Shown here: one piece after another, positions 1 through 8,432 of the stretch | How positions within the stretch are numbered: the first letter of the stretch is position 1 | How the letters are laid out: each line of letters begins with the position of its first letter | Assembly (NCBI RefSeq): GCF_003667565.1 | Contig: NZ_RCUX01000004.1 | Coordinates: 62,001 to 126,000, forward strand | DNA length: 64,000 nucleotides | DNA from: Mycetocola tolaasinivorans | GTDB lineage: Bacteria > Actinomycetota > Actinomycetes > Actinomycetales > Microbacteriaceae | Direction of reading: 5' to 3' | The notes under the pieces: model-generated | The model's database searches: none | The model's input: the letters and a program-made list of their open reading frames with translations, nothing else | Told to the model about the DNA's origin: nothing | Translations under genes and position numbers: made by a program

Positions 1-1
1 G

Positions 2-523
2 GTGCAGAGTGGAGATCGGGACGCATTCGCGGCCCTCTACGATCTCTTCGTCGGCCGCGTCCTGGGGCTCGTACGGCACGTGCTCGTCGATCACGCGCAG
101 TCGGAGGAGGTGACCCAGGAGGTATTTCTCGAAGTGTGGCAGCGAGCCTCAACGTTCGACCCCGAACGCGGCAGCGTCAGTGGCTGGCTGATGACGCTGG
201 CCCACCGGCGAGCGGTCGATCGAGTCCGTTCGGCGCAGGCCGGCCGCAACCGAGACGAACGCATCGGCATCCGAGACTTCCCGGAGCCCGTTGACGAGGT
301 CTCCGAGACCGTCGAGATCCGGGTCGAATACGCCCGGGTTGAGGTGGCACTTCGCGAACTCACGGTCCCCCAGCGGGAGGCGGTGACGCTCGCCTACTAC
401 GAGGGCTTCACCCAGACCCAGATCGCCGAGAGGCTGAAGATACCCCTCGGCACGGTAAAAACACGAATACGCGATGGCATGATCAAACTACGACAGATTT
501 TAGGCGAGGAGGTGACCCCATGA
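2..523 (+). CDS. sigK: ECF RNA polymerase sigma factor SigK, 5' end missing
   Basis: Extracytoplasmic-function sigma factor of the SigK group. It directs RNA polymerase to a stress regulon when released from its membrane anti-sigma factor. The visible 173 residues hold region 2 (about residues 5-70, with the EEVTQEVFLEVW segment) and region 4 (about 115-165, with the helix-turn-helix around QTQIAERLKIPLGTVKTR). Compared with known SigK proteins about 15-20 N-terminal residues are missing, so the real start probably lies before the window and the GTG at base 2 is only the first possible start. The stop overlaps the rskA start as ATGA, so the pair is translationally coupled. The assignment rests on sequence similarity plus this partner. 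Confidence 0.9.
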   Translation: MQSGDRDAFAALYDLFVGRVLGLVRHVLVDHAQSEEVTQEVFLEVWQRASTFDPERGSVSGWLMTLAHRRAVDRVRSAQAGRNRDERIGIRDFPEPVDEVSETVEIRVEYARVEVALRELTVPQREAVTLAYYEGFTQTQIAERLKIPLGTVKTRIRDGMIKLRQILGEEVTP

Positions 524-1383
524 ACTACACGGAACTGACACCGGAGGAGCGCGAAAGCCTCGCGGCCGGTTATGCCCTGAACGCCCTGGATACCGACGAG
601 ATCCGTACCGCCGAAGAACTGCTGACCCGTGATCCCTCGTTCGTGGCTCTGGTTCGCTCGTTTGGCGCGGTTACCACCGCGCTCGCCGAAGCACCCGCTC
701 CCGTGGTGCCCTCGGCGGGGCTGCGCGCGGGGCTGCTGGATGCGATTGCGCAGACACCGCAGGAGGCCGTAGCACCGGCACCGGCACCGGCACCGGCACC
801 GGCACCTGCGCCGGCTTCGGCACCGGCCGCAGCGCCTCCCGCAGGCCCGGCACTCAGCGAGCCCGCGGTGCACTCCACCCGAGCGGTTTCCTCCACGGGA
901 GCCACCCGGGCCCGTGGGCGTCGATTCCGCATCACCTGGGCGCTGGCGGGTCTTGTCGCGGCCGCCGCACTGGTGTTCGGCGGAGTCTCCCTGGGGCGTG
1001 GGGTATTTGCACCCACCACCGGGCCTGAGGCGGGCGCACAGGCGCTCAACTCACTGCTCGCGGCCGGAGACCTCCAGCGAGCCTCCACGCCCGTCTCCGG
1101 GGGTGGCAACGCCACCGTGGTCTGGTCTCCCGAGCACGGCCGGGCAGCCATCGCCACGAGTGACCTGCCCACGCTCGCCTCGGATCGCGTCCTGGAGCTC
1201 TGGCTGATCGATGGCTCCGGGGCACGCGCCGCGGGCACGTTCACTCCCGGAGCCAGTGGTACCACCTGGACGCTGCTCGAGGGCGACCTCAAACCGGGCG
1301 ACTCCGTCGGAATGACGGTCGAACCCCGTGGCGGCTCCCAGCAGCCCACAACCGACCCCATCCTGGTGGTGGCCACCGCCTAA
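520..1383 (+). CDS. rskA: anti-sigma-K factor RskA
   Basis: Single-pass membrane anti-sigma factor expected to hold SigK inactive until regulated proteolysis. Residues 1-80 form the cytoplasmic sigma-binding part, residues 84-112 are an Ala-Pro linker encoded by a hexanucleotide repeat, residues 138-158 are the membrane helix, and residues 165-287 are the extracytoplasmic RskA domain (LELWLIDG and LKPGDSVGMTVEP are typical). The length of 287 is somewhat above the usual 230-250 because of the linker. Coupled to sigK by an ATGA overlap. A GC-rich hairpin follows the stop. Confidence 0.9.
   Translation: MNYTELTPEERESLAAGYALNALDTDEIRTAEELLTRDPSFVALVRSFGAVTTALAEAPAPVVPSAGLRAGLLDAIAQTPQEAVAPAPAPAPAPAPAPASAPAAAPPAGPALSEPAVHSTRAVSSTGATRARGRRFRITWALAGLVAAAALVFGGVSLGRGVFAPTTGPEAGAQALNSLLAAGDLQRASTPVSGGGNATVVWSPEHGRAAIATSDLPTLASDRVLELWLIDGSGARAAGTFTPGASGTTWTLLEGDLKPGDSVGMTVEPRGGSQQPTTDPILVVATA
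772..807 (+). repeat. hexanucleotide tandem repeat GCACCG inside rskA
   Basis: Five perfect GCACCG units are followed by a GCACCT unit, and more degenerate copies run to about 826. Each unit encodes Ala-Pro, so unit gain or loss would change the linker length of RskA without shifting the frame. Confidence 0.85.
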
Positions 1384-1395
1384 TACAGGGTCGAC

Positions 1396-1439
1396 CCCGA
1401 GCCGGGTGCGCACACGATTGTGTGAGTACCCGGCTCGGG
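1396..1439 (+). terminator. hairpin after sigK-rskA
   Basis: A 12-bp GC-rich stem (CCCGAGCCGGGT with ACCCGGCTCGGG) has a loop that itself contains CACAC/GTGTG. It lies 12 bases after the rskA stop. There is no T-run, so it could be a weak or factor-assisted terminator. Confidence 0.55.
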
Positions 1440-1473
1440 AGTCTCCGTGTCGGAAATACCGGCCCGACGGGGC

Positions 1474-1479
1474 TACCGT
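1474..1479 (+). promoter_or_regulatory. -10 box TACCGT of a leaderless promoter
   Basis: TACCGT sits six bases before the GTG at 1486, which supports that GTG as both transcription and translation start of the MFS gene. Confidence 0.5.
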
Positions 1480-1485
1480 AGAGGG

Positions 1486-2859
1486 GTGACACGTGCCCAA
1501 CCCTCCAGCCCCTCCGCACCCCGTCCGTCCGCACCCCGTCCGTCCGCACCCCGACCGTCCGCAAAGTTCGTCGGACGTGGCCCGCGCAGGGCACGGCCCT
1601 GGGTGATGCTCGGCGTCGGGGTCTACGCACAGGCCGCCGGCACCGTCGTGGCCGCGGCACCGGCCTTCTTCATCCCCTTCCTGCACACCCAGCACGGCCT
1701 CAGCCTCGCCGAGGCTGGCGCGCTCGCCGCGGCACCCAACATCGGGCTCGTCCTGACGCTCGTGCTGTGGGGCTGGTTCGCCGACCGCACCGGGGAACGC
1801 GGAGTGCTCGTTGCCGGGCTCCTCCTCACCTCCGCGGCGGTTGCCGGAGCCCTCCTCGTCGTGAGCGCGGGGTCTGCGGGCACCGCGGGTTCCGCGGGCA
1901 TCGGAAACATCTGGGCGCTCGGGCTGCTCCTCGGCTTCGCCGGGGCCGGCACCGGCTCCGTCAACGTTGCCAGCGGCCGGGTCGTGGTCGGCTGGTTCCC
2001 CGCCCACCGCAGGGGCCTCGCCATGGGCATTCGGCAAACCTGCCAGCCGCTCGGAATCGCCGCCGCCGCACTCGCCATCCCCGCCCTCGTCGCCGGAGGA
2101 TCGCTCGCGCCCGCGCTCATCCTGTGCATCGTCCTGACCCTCGTCGCGGCCCTCGCCTGTGCGATCCTCATCATCGATCCGCCGCGCACGCCCCTGCCCG
2201 TCGGGCATAAACCCGCCGATAGCAACCCCTACGTTCGCTCACGCACGCTGGTGCGCATCCACGCGGTCTCGGCACTCCTCGTCATTCCCCAAACCGCGCT
2301 CAGCACATTCGGCCTGGTCTGGCTGATTGTCGATCAGGGATGGAGCGCCCTCGCCGCCGGAGCCCTGGTTGCCGCCGCTCAGTTCCTCGGCGCGCTCGGC
2401 CGCATCCTCGTCGGGATCATCTCCGACCGCGTGGGAAGTCGCCTCCGCCCGCTGCGCTGGGTCGCGCTCCTCGGTGTGCCCACCCTGCTCCTGACCGCGG
2501 CCAGCGGTGCCGTGCACTGGCCCTGGGCGGTAGCCCTCAGCTACATCCTCGCCAGCTGCATTGCCGTGGCTGACAACGGTCTTGCCTTCACCTCGGTGGC
2601 CGAAATCGCCGGAGGCCGCTGGGCCGGGCGCGCACTCGGCATCCAAAACACCGGGCAGTTCGCGGCCACCGCCATCGTCGGTCCCGCCGTGGGCGCGCTC
2701 ATCACCGTGATTGGATACAGCGGAGCGTTTGCACTCCTCGCCCTCGCCCCGATCATCGCGCTACCGATTCTGCCGCGGCCCGAAGCCGAACCACGGCATG
2801 AAAAGCCCGCTGATGCGCCGATCGGCACCACCGGCGGCGAGGCTAGCCGAGCGGATTGA
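1486..2859 (+). CDS. MFS transporter
   Basis: Major facilitator superfamily permease of 457 residues with about 12 membrane helices. It shows an MFS-type loop after helix 2 (WFADRTGERG) and a related one in the second half (GIISDRVGSRLRP), each a D-R/K signature. Substrate unknown; the G-R-x-x-M-G-I-R-Q stretch resembles nitrate/sugar-acid porter relatives, but this is not decisive. Residues after the start hold Ser-Ala-Pro-Arg-Pro repeats in a cytoplasmic tail. GTG 1486 is preferred over GTG 1447 because of the -10 box before it. The 3' end overlaps the convergent trhA gene by 17 bp. Confidence 0.8.
   Translation: MTRAQPSSPSAPRPSAPRPSAPRPSAKFVGRGPRRARPWVMLGVGVYAQAAGTVVAAAPAFFIPFLHTQHGLSLAEAGALAAAPNIGLVLTLVLWGWFADRTGERGVLVAGLLLTSAAVAGALLVVSAGSAGTAGSAGIGNIWALGLLLGFAGAGTGSVNVASGRVVVGWFPAHRRGLAMGIRQTCQPLGIAAAALAIPALVAGGSLAPALILCIVLTLVAALACAILIIDPPRTPLPVGHKPADSNPYVRSRTLVRIHAVSALLVIPQTALSTFGLVWLIVDQGWSALAAGALVAAAQFLGALGRILVGIISDRVGSRLRPLRWVALLGVPTLLLTAASGAVHWPWAVALSYILASCIAVADNGLAFTSVAEIAGGRWAGRALGIQNTGQFAATAIVGPAVGALITVIGYSGAFALLALAPIIALPILPRPEAEPRHEKPADAPIGTTGGEASRAD
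1519..1563 (+). repeat. 15-bp tandem repeat in the MFS N-terminal tail
   Basis: Three consecutive units of CCCCGTCCGTCCGCA, the last with one change (GACC for GTCC), plus a partial unit upstream. They encode repeated Pro-Arg-Pro-Ser-Ala. Confidence 0.85.
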
Positions 2860-3607
2860 GCGCGAGCAGCAGGATGCCGGCCCAGTGGCACAGGAACGCG
2901 AGCACCGTGCACACGTGGAAGATCTCGTGGAAACCGAAGTGTCCGGGCACGGGGTTGGGGCGCTTGAGCGCGTAGACAACGGCACCACCGGAGTACAGCA
3001 GGCCGCCCACAACCACGAGAATCATGGTGGCCATGTTCACCGCGACGATATCTCCGATGTACATGACCGCTACCCAGCCGAGCGCCAGGTAGAGCAGCAC
3101 ATAGAGCCAGCGCGGGGCCCCGATCCAGAACACCCGGAAGGCAATACCGAGTATCGCACCCGCCCATACCGACACCAGCAGGATCACTCCCTGAGGATTC
3201 GGCAGCGCAAGCAGCGCGATTGGGGTGTACGTTCCGGCAATTAACAGGAAAATGTTTGCGTGGTCGATTCGCTTGAAAATCAGCTTCGTCCGCGGCTTCC
3301 AATTGATGCGGTGATACAGCGCCGAATTACCAAACAGCAGCATCGAGGTGAGCGTGAAAACGGCCGATGCCCACTTCGCTTCCGCCCCGTGCGCGAGCGT
3401 GATCAGCACGATGCCAGCCGCGATAGTTACCGGAAAAGTGCCCGCGTGGATCCATCCTCGCCAGGAGGGCTTGACCTCCTCCGGCACGGCCGCGGCGGCC
3501 TCGATCAGGGGCAGGCCGTGGTGTTCGGAGTCGGCAGTTTCTGCCGCGTCCGAGACACCATCCTCCGCCGAAGTGGAGTGCCGGGTGGGATCGAGTTCGG
3601 CTGCCAT
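2843..3607 (-). CDS. trhA: hemolysin III / PAQR family membrane protein (TrhA)
   Basis: Seven-helix membrane protein of the TrhA/hemolysin III (PAQR-related) family, implicated elsewhere in membrane energetics and not in true haemolysis. The metal-site pattern is present: Ser/His in NSALYHRINW, Asp in KRIDHANIF, and two His in FHEIFHVC. The length of 254 residues is slightly long because of a 45-residue acidic N-terminal tail before the first helix. The start ATG is preceded by TAGTCT plus six bases. The gene is convergent and overlapping with the MFS gene. Confidence 0.88.
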   Translation of the reverse strand: MAAELDPTRHSTSAEDGVSDAAETADSEHHGLPLIEAAAAVPEEVKPSWRGWIHAGTFPVTIAAGIVLITLAHGAEAKWASAVFTLTSMLLFGNSALYHRINWKPRTKLIFKRIDHANIFLLIAGTYTPIALLALPNPQGVILLVSVWAGAILGIAFRVFWIGAPRWLYVLLYLALGWVAVMYIGDIVAVNMATMILVVVGGLLYSGGAVVYALKRPNPVPGHFGFHEIFHVCTVLAFLCHWAGILLLALNPLG

Positions 3608-3613
3608 AACTCC

Positions 3614-3619
3614 AGACTA
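3614..3619 (-). promoter_or_regulatory. -10 box TAGTCT of trhA
   Basis: Reading the minus strand, TAGTCT is followed by six bases and the ATG of trhA, which fits a leaderless transcript. Confidence 0.5.
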
Positions 3620-3654
3620 CGCCAGCCAATATGCGCGCGGGCGTAAATGTGGAC

Positions 3655-3660
3655 TAGCGT
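3655..3660 (+). promoter_or_regulatory. -10 box TAGCGT of the prenyl synthase gene
   Basis: TAGCGT is followed by six bases and the GTG start at 3667. No ribosome binding site is present, as expected for a leaderless message. Confidence 0.5.
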
Positions 3661-3666
3661 AGGTCT

Positions 3667-4455
3667 GTGACGAACAGCGAACCTCGACCCGGCCGCGGCA
3701 TCCTCTACGCGCTCTACCAGAAGATGCTGCGTCGCAACCTCACGCCCGAGGCTATGCCGCATCACGTCGCCATGATCATCGACGGAAACCGTCGCTGGGC
3801 AAAGCAGCTCGGCCTCGAGACCGCCGCCCACGGACACCGTGCCGGTGCCGCGAAGATGCAGGAGTTTCTCGAGTGGTGCGATGACCTCGGGATTCGCACG
3901 GTCACCCTCTACCTGCTCTCGAGCGACAACCTGACGCAGCGCTCCTCGGAGGAGTTGACCGCGCTGGTCGAAATCATCGCCGATCTCGCCGGAGACCTCG
4001 CCGGATATCGCGACTGGCGCGTCCAGCACGTCGGTTCCAGCGAAAACCTTCCGGAATCCCTGAGCACCGCACTGGTTGACGCGGCCGAAAAGACCCGTGA
4101 GCGAAGCGGACTGCACATTAATCTCGCGGTCGGCTATGGTGGCCGGACCGAAATCGTCGACGCGATGCGCACAATCGTCCGTGAGTTTGAGGGCACCAAC
4201 GGTGGCACCATCAGCGGCCTGGCCGAGATGCTTACCCCGGATCTTATCGGCGCACACCTCTACACCGGAGGTCAGCCCGACCCTGACCTGGTGATCCGCA
4301 CCTCCGGTGAACAGCGCCTCAGCGACTTCATGCTCTGGCAGAGCGCACACAGCGAGTTCTACTTCGTGGAGGCGCTAGGGCCGGATCTGCGCGAGGTCGA
4401 CTTCCTGCGTGCCCTCCGCGATTTCTCTCGACGTCAGCGCCGCTACGGCGGCTAG
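3667..4455 (+). CDS. uppS: isoprenyl transferase (cis-prenyl/undecaprenyl synthase family)
   Basis: Cis-prenyltransferase of 262 residues that condenses isopentenyl diphosphate onto an allylic diphosphate for cell-wall lipid carrier synthesis. The family motifs are intact: DGNRRWAKQLG near residue 39, HGHRAGA, SSDNLTQRSSEE, VGYGGRTEI and IRTSGEQRLSDF. Actinobacteria usually have a long-chain enzyme and a short-chain Z-farnesyl enzyme (Rv1086-like). The N-terminus and the IRTSGEQRLSDFMLWQS wording lean to the Rv1086 type, so the exact product length is uncertain. Its GTG start is preceded by a -10 box and no Shine-Dalgarno sequence. Confidence 0.88.
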   Translation: MTNSEPRPGRGILYALYQKMLRRNLTPEAMPHHVAMIIDGNRRWAKQLGLETAAHGHRAGAAKMQEFLEWCDDLGIRTVTLYLLSSDNLTQRSSEELTALVEIIADLAGDLAGYRDWRVQHVGSSENLPESLSTALVDAAEKTRERSGLHINLAVGYGGRTEIVDAMRTIVREFEGTNGGTISGLAEMLTPDLIGAHLYTGGQPDPDLVIRTSGEQRLSDFMLWQSAHSEFYFVEALGPDLREVDFLRALRDFSRRQRRYGG

Positions 4456-4473
4456 AGTCGGGCGTATTGACCC

Positions 4474-4626
4474 ACGCTGACCGAATAGCCCACGCTCGGT
4501 CTCGGGGAACGCTCGGTTTCTGGGAACGCTCACCTGCCCATGGCGTAGTCCGCGCACGCTTTCGGCGTATCTCACGGACTCTGTGGGCTCAACCCGCGCA
4601 CGCTTTGACGGCCACCCGCGCACGCT
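4474..4626. repeat. cluster of seven ACGCT motifs in non-coding DNA
   Basis: The gap between uppS and the SIMPL gene (4456-4727) contains ACGCT at 4474, 4492, 4509, 4526, 4556, 4600 and 4622. The first four are spaced 17-18 bp. Three of them form the longer word CCGCGCACGCT (4550, 4594, 4616). No credible gene lies here. Function unknown; a multi-site protein-binding region or a decayed repeat are both possible. Confidence 0.6.
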
Positions 4627-4727
4627 CTGAGCGCAACCCGCGATCGAGGGGTGTTCTTCGCTAATGCCCGCGTAGTAGTCTCCGTGCACGGGCGTATTCC
4701 GACCCGAACCGGACCGGAGGGGACACA

Positions 4728-5408
4728 GTGTCGAGTGTTGTTGTCGTAGTGAGTGGTTTTGCCCAGCGTGAGTACCCGGCGACGCGAGCCGAGGTGAGCG
4801 CCCGAGTCGAGGTTGAGGGAGCGGACCGCCGCGAGGTCGTCGAACGCGCCTCACTCCTGCACGCGGAGCTCTCCGCGCGGGCTCAGGAACTCTCGGATCG
4901 GGGAGCCACCACGCGCTGGCACGCAGACTCGGTATCGGTGGGAACATCGCCGTTCTGGGGCCCCGATGGCGTACGCGGAGCCGATGTGCAGCGCGCGAGC
5001 GCCGGGCTTTTCCTGCGCTTTTCAGACTTTGCCGCCCTGACCGAATGGGTGACCGTGCTCGCCTCCGAGCCCCTCGTTCGACTGGGTGGAGTGAACTGGG
5101 ACATCGCGGAAGCGGACCGCGGGGAGCGGGTGGCCGAGGTGCGTGCTGAGGCCGTTCGCGATGCCGTCTCGCGCGCCGAGGTATACGCGCACGCGGCGGG
5201 TGCCGGTACGCCGGCGCTCGAGGCCATCTTCGAGAGCGGTCTGCGTCCCTCCGGCGGAGGAAACGGCGGCGGAGGCACCGTATTTGCGAAGGGTCGATCC
5301 TTCGCCGCGGCTTCCGCCGATATGGCCCAGCAGGACAACGGCTTTGACCTGACGCCGAGACCATACGTGGTCTCGGCCGAAATCACCGCGGACTTCCGGT
5401 CAAACTAA
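4728..5408 (+). CDS. SIMPL domain-containing protein (DUF541)
   Basis: Protein of 226 residues belonging to the SIMPL/DUF541 family, whose members are linked to signalling or oxidative-stress tolerance without a defined activity. It starts with a beta-strand-rich segment (VVVVVSGFAQREY), has the family core around EVRAEAVRDAVSRAEVYA, and a C-terminal strand with PRPYVVSAEITADF. No signal peptide or membrane helix is visible, so unlike many relatives it appears cytoplasmic. GTG start with a GGAGGGG ribosome binding site. A Gly-rich loop lies near residue 175. Confidence 0.8.
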   Translation: MSSVVVVVSGFAQREYPATRAEVSARVEVEGADRREVVERASLLHAELSARAQELSDRGATTRWHADSVSVGTSPFWGPDGVRGADVQRASAGLFLRFSDFAALTEWVTVLASEPLVRLGGVNWDIAEADRGERVAEVRAEAVRDAVSRAEVYAHAAGAGTPALEAIFESGLRPSGGGNGGGGTVFAKGRSFAAASADMAQQDNGFDLTPRPYVVSAEITADFRSN

Positions 5409-5480
5409 TCCACAGCTGAGCGCCGCGGCGACGTTTTCCACCGATCTCGTCGCCGCGGTGTGCGGGTGCGTCCCACTCCC

Positions 5481-5486
5481 TAGCGT
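5481..5486 (+). promoter_or_regulatory. -10 box TAGCGT of the prepilin peptidase gene
   Basis: TAGCGT stands six bases before the ATG at 5493, the leaderless spacing seen at other genes in the window. Confidence 0.5.
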
Positions 5487-5492
5487 GGGATC

Positions 5493-6260
5493 ATGCTCCC
5501 CGCATCCACACTCCCCGGTTTATCCAGCCCCTCACCACTTTCAGGCTGCCTGAGCGTCATTTCCCCGGCACTCTGGCCGGTAGTCGCCTGGCTCGCGCTC
5601 TGCACGCCGCTGCTGATCCGCACCGACCTTCGCGAACGCCGCCTACCCAATGCGCTGGTCCTCCCGGCAGCCCTGCTGCTCGGTCTGGGCATGGTCGGCT
5701 GGGTGCTCTTGGGCCCCACGGCCCTCCCGCTCCTTCTCCCCGCGATCGAGTCCGTCGTGGGCACGGAGTTGTGCGCGGTGGAACCGAGCGTCCCGCGGGT
5801 GCTCGTGGTACTCACCCTTGCCCTGTGCGCGCTCGCGCTCACCACAGCGGGGATGTGGGGCGGGGGAGATGGGAAGCTGTCCGCCGTGCTCCTCGCCCTC
5901 CTGATGCTCGGGCCAGACCCCTCGGCCGCGCTCCTCGTCTTTGGGCTGTTGCTCGCCTGTGGGACGCTCGCCGCTGCAGGGATGCGCAGTGCACCGGCGG
6001 TGCTGAGATCGCCACGGTACCCTCACGAGCGTCGGCGTGCTCGCGGGCCACCACGCTCTGGTGCGCCAACGAGGGCCGCGCGGTCGAACGGAGTGGCATC
6101 CGTCGGCGCGCTGGGCGCATTGTCGAGCCCGCCTTTGGGCGTGCCGTCGAGCTTGGCATTGGGGCCACCTCTGCTCGTGGCATTTTGGGGCACGCTGGCA
6201 ATCTTGCCGGTGCTGCCAACGCTTCTTACAACACAGATTGTCGCGGCGGGAACGCCGTGA
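5493..6260 (+). CDS. A24 family prepilin peptidase-like membrane protein
   Basis: Multi-helix membrane protein of 255 residues with both aspartate signatures of type IV prepilin peptidases: the Asp in RTDLRERRLPN and the Asp in GGGDGKLSA. Such enzymes cleave leader peptides of pilin-like proteins. It lacks the N-terminal methyltransferase/zinc region of full PilD, like many actinobacterial short forms. The last 85 residues are of low complexity (Arg/Ser/Pro then Leu-rich) and of doubtful relevance. No pilin or tad genes are nearby. Convergent with fumC, with a strong hairpin between them. Confidence 0.7.
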   Translation: MLPASTLPGLSSPSPLSGCLSVISPALWPVVAWLALCTPLLIRTDLRERRLPNALVLPAALLLGLGMVGWVLLGPTALPLLLPAIESVVGTELCAVEPSVPRVLVVLTLALCALALTTAGMWGGGDGKLSAVLLALLMLGPDPSAALLVFGLLLACGTLAAAGMRSAPAVLRSPRYPHERRRARGPPRSGAPTRAARSNGVASVGALGALSSPPLGVPSSLALGPPLLVAFWGTLAILPVLPTLLTTQIVAAGTP

Positions 6261-6270
6261 GGAATTCAAA

Positions 6271-6313
6271 ACCGCGGTCGGGGCAAACGCCGTGCGCTCG
6301 CCCCGACCGCGGT
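6271..6313. terminator. hairpin between the prepilin peptidase gene and fumC
   Basis: A perfect 14-bp stem (ACCGCGGTCGGGGC with its complement at 6300-6313) and a 15-base loop sit between two convergent genes, so it probably serves both strands. T-runs are weak. Confidence 0.65.
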
Positions 6314-6327
6314 CGAGAGTGGGGTGG

Positions 6328-7731
6328 CTAGCCCGCGTGAGTCATCGAGAGGAGGTCCAGAGCCGAGTCCAGCTGCGCCTCGGTTACCTCGCCGCGCTCA
6401 ACGAATCCGAGGTCAACCACGGCCTCACGCACGGTGATGCCCGCGGCCACCGCGTGCTTCGCGATCTTTGCGGCGGCCTCGTATCCGATGATCTTGTTCA
6501 GCGGCGTCACGATCGACGGCGACATACCCGCGAGAGCGGCCGCACGCTCAACATTGGCCTCCAGACCGTCAACGGTCTTATCCGCCAGCACGGTGGCGGC
6601 ATTGGCCAGCAGACGAATCGACTCCAGAAGGGCGGTACCCATGATCGGAATCTGAACGTTGAGCTCGAAGCTCCCCGAGGCACCGCTGATCGCGATCGCC
6701 GCATCGTTTCCGATAACGCGCGAGCACACCATGAGCACGGCCTCCGGGATCACCGGGTTCACCTTCCCCGGCATGATCGAGGAACCCGGCTGCAGATCGG
6801 GAATGTGGAGCTCGCCAAGGCCGGTGTTCGGGCCAGAGCCCATCCAGCGCAGGTCGTTGCAAATCTTCGTGAGGCTCACGGCGATGGTGCGCAGCGCACC
6901 CGAGGCATCAACCAGACCATCACGGTTAGCCTGAGCCTCGAAGTGATCGGCAGCCTCGGTGATCGGCAGACCTGTCTCGGCTGCGAGCAGTCGAATAACC
7001 TCCTGCGGGAAGCCCAGCGGGGTATTGATCCCGGTGCCCACCGCGGTGCCACCCAGGGGCACCTCGGCCACGCGCGGCAGCGCCGACGTGACCCGCTCGA
7101 TACCCAGACGGATCTGGCGGGCGTAGCCACCAAACTCCTGTCCCAGGGTTACCGGAGTGGCGTCCATCAGGTGGGTGCGGCCCGGCTTGACCGCGTCCTT
7201 CCACAGCACGGCCTTCTTCTCCAGCGAAACCGCCAGGTGCTCAAGGGCCGGAACGAGAGACGAAATCAGCGCACCGGTCACGGCCACGTGCACCGAGGTC
7301 GGGAACACATCGTTCGAAGACTGCGAGCAGTTCACGTGATCGTTGGGGTGCACGGTCGAGCCCAGAGCACGGGTCGCGAGGGTCGCGAGCACCTCGTTCA
7401 TGTTCATGTTCGAGGAGGTACCCGAACCGGTCTGGTACACATCAATCGGGAACTGATCCGCGAACTCACCGGCAATAATCTGATCCGCGGCACCGCTGAT
7501 CGCCTCGGCGATCGACGAGTCAAGAACACCCAGCGTGGCGTTAGCCAGCGCCGCAGACTTCTTGATCCGGGCCAGAGCTACCACCTGAGCGGCCTCCAGA
7601 CGAGAACCGGAAATCGGGAAGTTCTCAACCGCGCGCTGCGTCTGCGCCCCATACAGGGCGGAAATCGGCACTCGAACCTCACCCATGGTGTCGTGTTCGA
7701 TGCGGTAATCGGCGGATGCGTTTTCAGACAC
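6328..7731 (-). CDS. fumC: class II fumarate hydratase
   Basis: Fumarase C of 467 residues, interconverting fumarate and malate in the citric acid cycle. The fumarase/aspartase signature [11 protein letters not shown] is intact, and so are SSNDVFPTS and the [10 protein letters not shown] substrate-site segment. The length matches the class. GTG start ([10 protein letters not shown]) with a GAGGAG ribosome binding site 8 bases upstream. Carbonic anhydrase follows upstream on the same strand after a 29-base gap. Confidence 0.97.
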   Translation of the reverse strand: MSENASADYRIEHDTMGEVRVPISALYGAQTQRAVENFPISGSRLEAAQVVALARIKKSAALANATLGVLDSSIAEAISGAADQIIAGEFADQFPIDVYQTGSGTSSNMNMNEVLATLATRALGSTVHPNDHVNCSQSSNDVFPTSVHVAVTGALISSLVPALEHLAVSLEKKAVLWKDAVKPGRTHLMDATPVTLGQEFGGYARQIRLGIERVTSALPRVAEVPLGGTAVGTGINTPLGFPQEVIRLLAAETGLPITEAADHFEAQANRDGLVDASGALRTIAVSLTKICNDLRWMGSGPNTGLGELHIPDLQPGSSIMPGKVNPVIPEAVLMVCSRVIGNDAAIAISGASGSFELNVQIPIMGTALLESIRLLANAATVLADKTVDGLEANVERAAALAGMSPSIVTPLNKIIGYEAAAKIAKHAVAAGITVREAVVDLGFVERGEVTEAQLDSALDLLSMTHAG

Positions 7732-7760
7732 GGTGTTCTGCTCTCCTCGAAGTGTGAACG

Positions 7761-8432
7761 CTACTCTGCGTTCGGGGTTGCGGTGCTCGTGGCACCCGTG
7801 GGATCAAGGTTACCCAAAGTCACGTCAGGAATCGCCGTGCCCTCCGTCAAACGGTAGTTCGCACCGACAACAGCCAGTGAACCATCAGCCACCGCGCGGT
7901 TAATCATCTCCGAACGCGTCAGCAGCTCAGCCACGGTGCCGCGCAGGTGGTTCTTACCCACCTCGGCTGGGTCCGCATCCGAAATCGCGGTGCCCGAAAC
8001 CCCGGCCACCTTCACAACCGACGGCACGATCTGACGGATCAGGCCGGCAATGTTCGGCGGCAGCTGCTCGGCATCCGGTGCACAGGAGGAAATCGCGGCC
8101 TGAACGGCACCACAGGCGTCGTGACCGAGGACCACGATCAGCGGCACCTTGAGTACGCCCACCGCATACTCGAGTGAACCCAGCACCGAATCCGAAATAA
8201 CCTGGCCGGCGTTACGCACGACAAACAGGTCGCCCAGACCCTTATCAAAGATAATCTCGGCGGACAGACGCGAATCCGAACATCCGAACAGCGCGGCATC
8301 CGGCGTCTGCAGCTCGGCCAGCTGATGGCGGCGCTCGACATCCTGACGGGGGTGCAGCGGCTCTCCCGAAACAAAACGAGCGTTACCGGCGACCATTTCG
8401 GCCCAGGCCTGGCCCGGAGTCATGGTGGACAT
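7761..8432 (-). CDS. beta-class carbonic anhydrase
   Basis: Zinc enzyme of 223 residues hydrating carbon dioxide to bicarbonate. The beta-class zinc ligands are visible as Cys51 in CSDSR (with the Asp53-Arg55 dyad), His104 and Cys107 in GHDACGA. It is soluble, with no signal peptide. Its start overlaps the DUF4245 stop by one base (TAATG), so it is translationally coupled to the upstream xseB-DUF4245 genes and lies just before fumC. Confidence 0.94.
   Translation of the reverse strand: MSTMTPGQAWAEMVAGNARFVSGEPLHPRQDVERRHQLAELQTPDAALFGCSDSRLSAEIIFDKGLGDLFVVRNAGQVISDSVLGSLEYAVGVLKVPLIVVLGHDACGAVQAAISSCAPDAEQLPPNIAGLIRQIVPSVVKVAGVSGTAISDADPAEVGKNHLRGTVAELLTRSEMINRAVADGSLAVVGANYRLTEGTAIPDVTLGNLDPTGATSTATPNAE

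Noticed and set aside
397..873. Minus-strand Cys/Arg-rich ORF with a repeated Cys-Arg stretch
   Set aside because: The stretch is the reverse reading of the GCACCG repeat in rskA.
4467..4664. Small ORF of 65 residues in the uppS-SIMPL gap
   Set aside because: It lies across the ACGCT repeats, is Arg/Ala-rich with repeated AHAR-type strings, has no ribosome binding site and no family resemblance.
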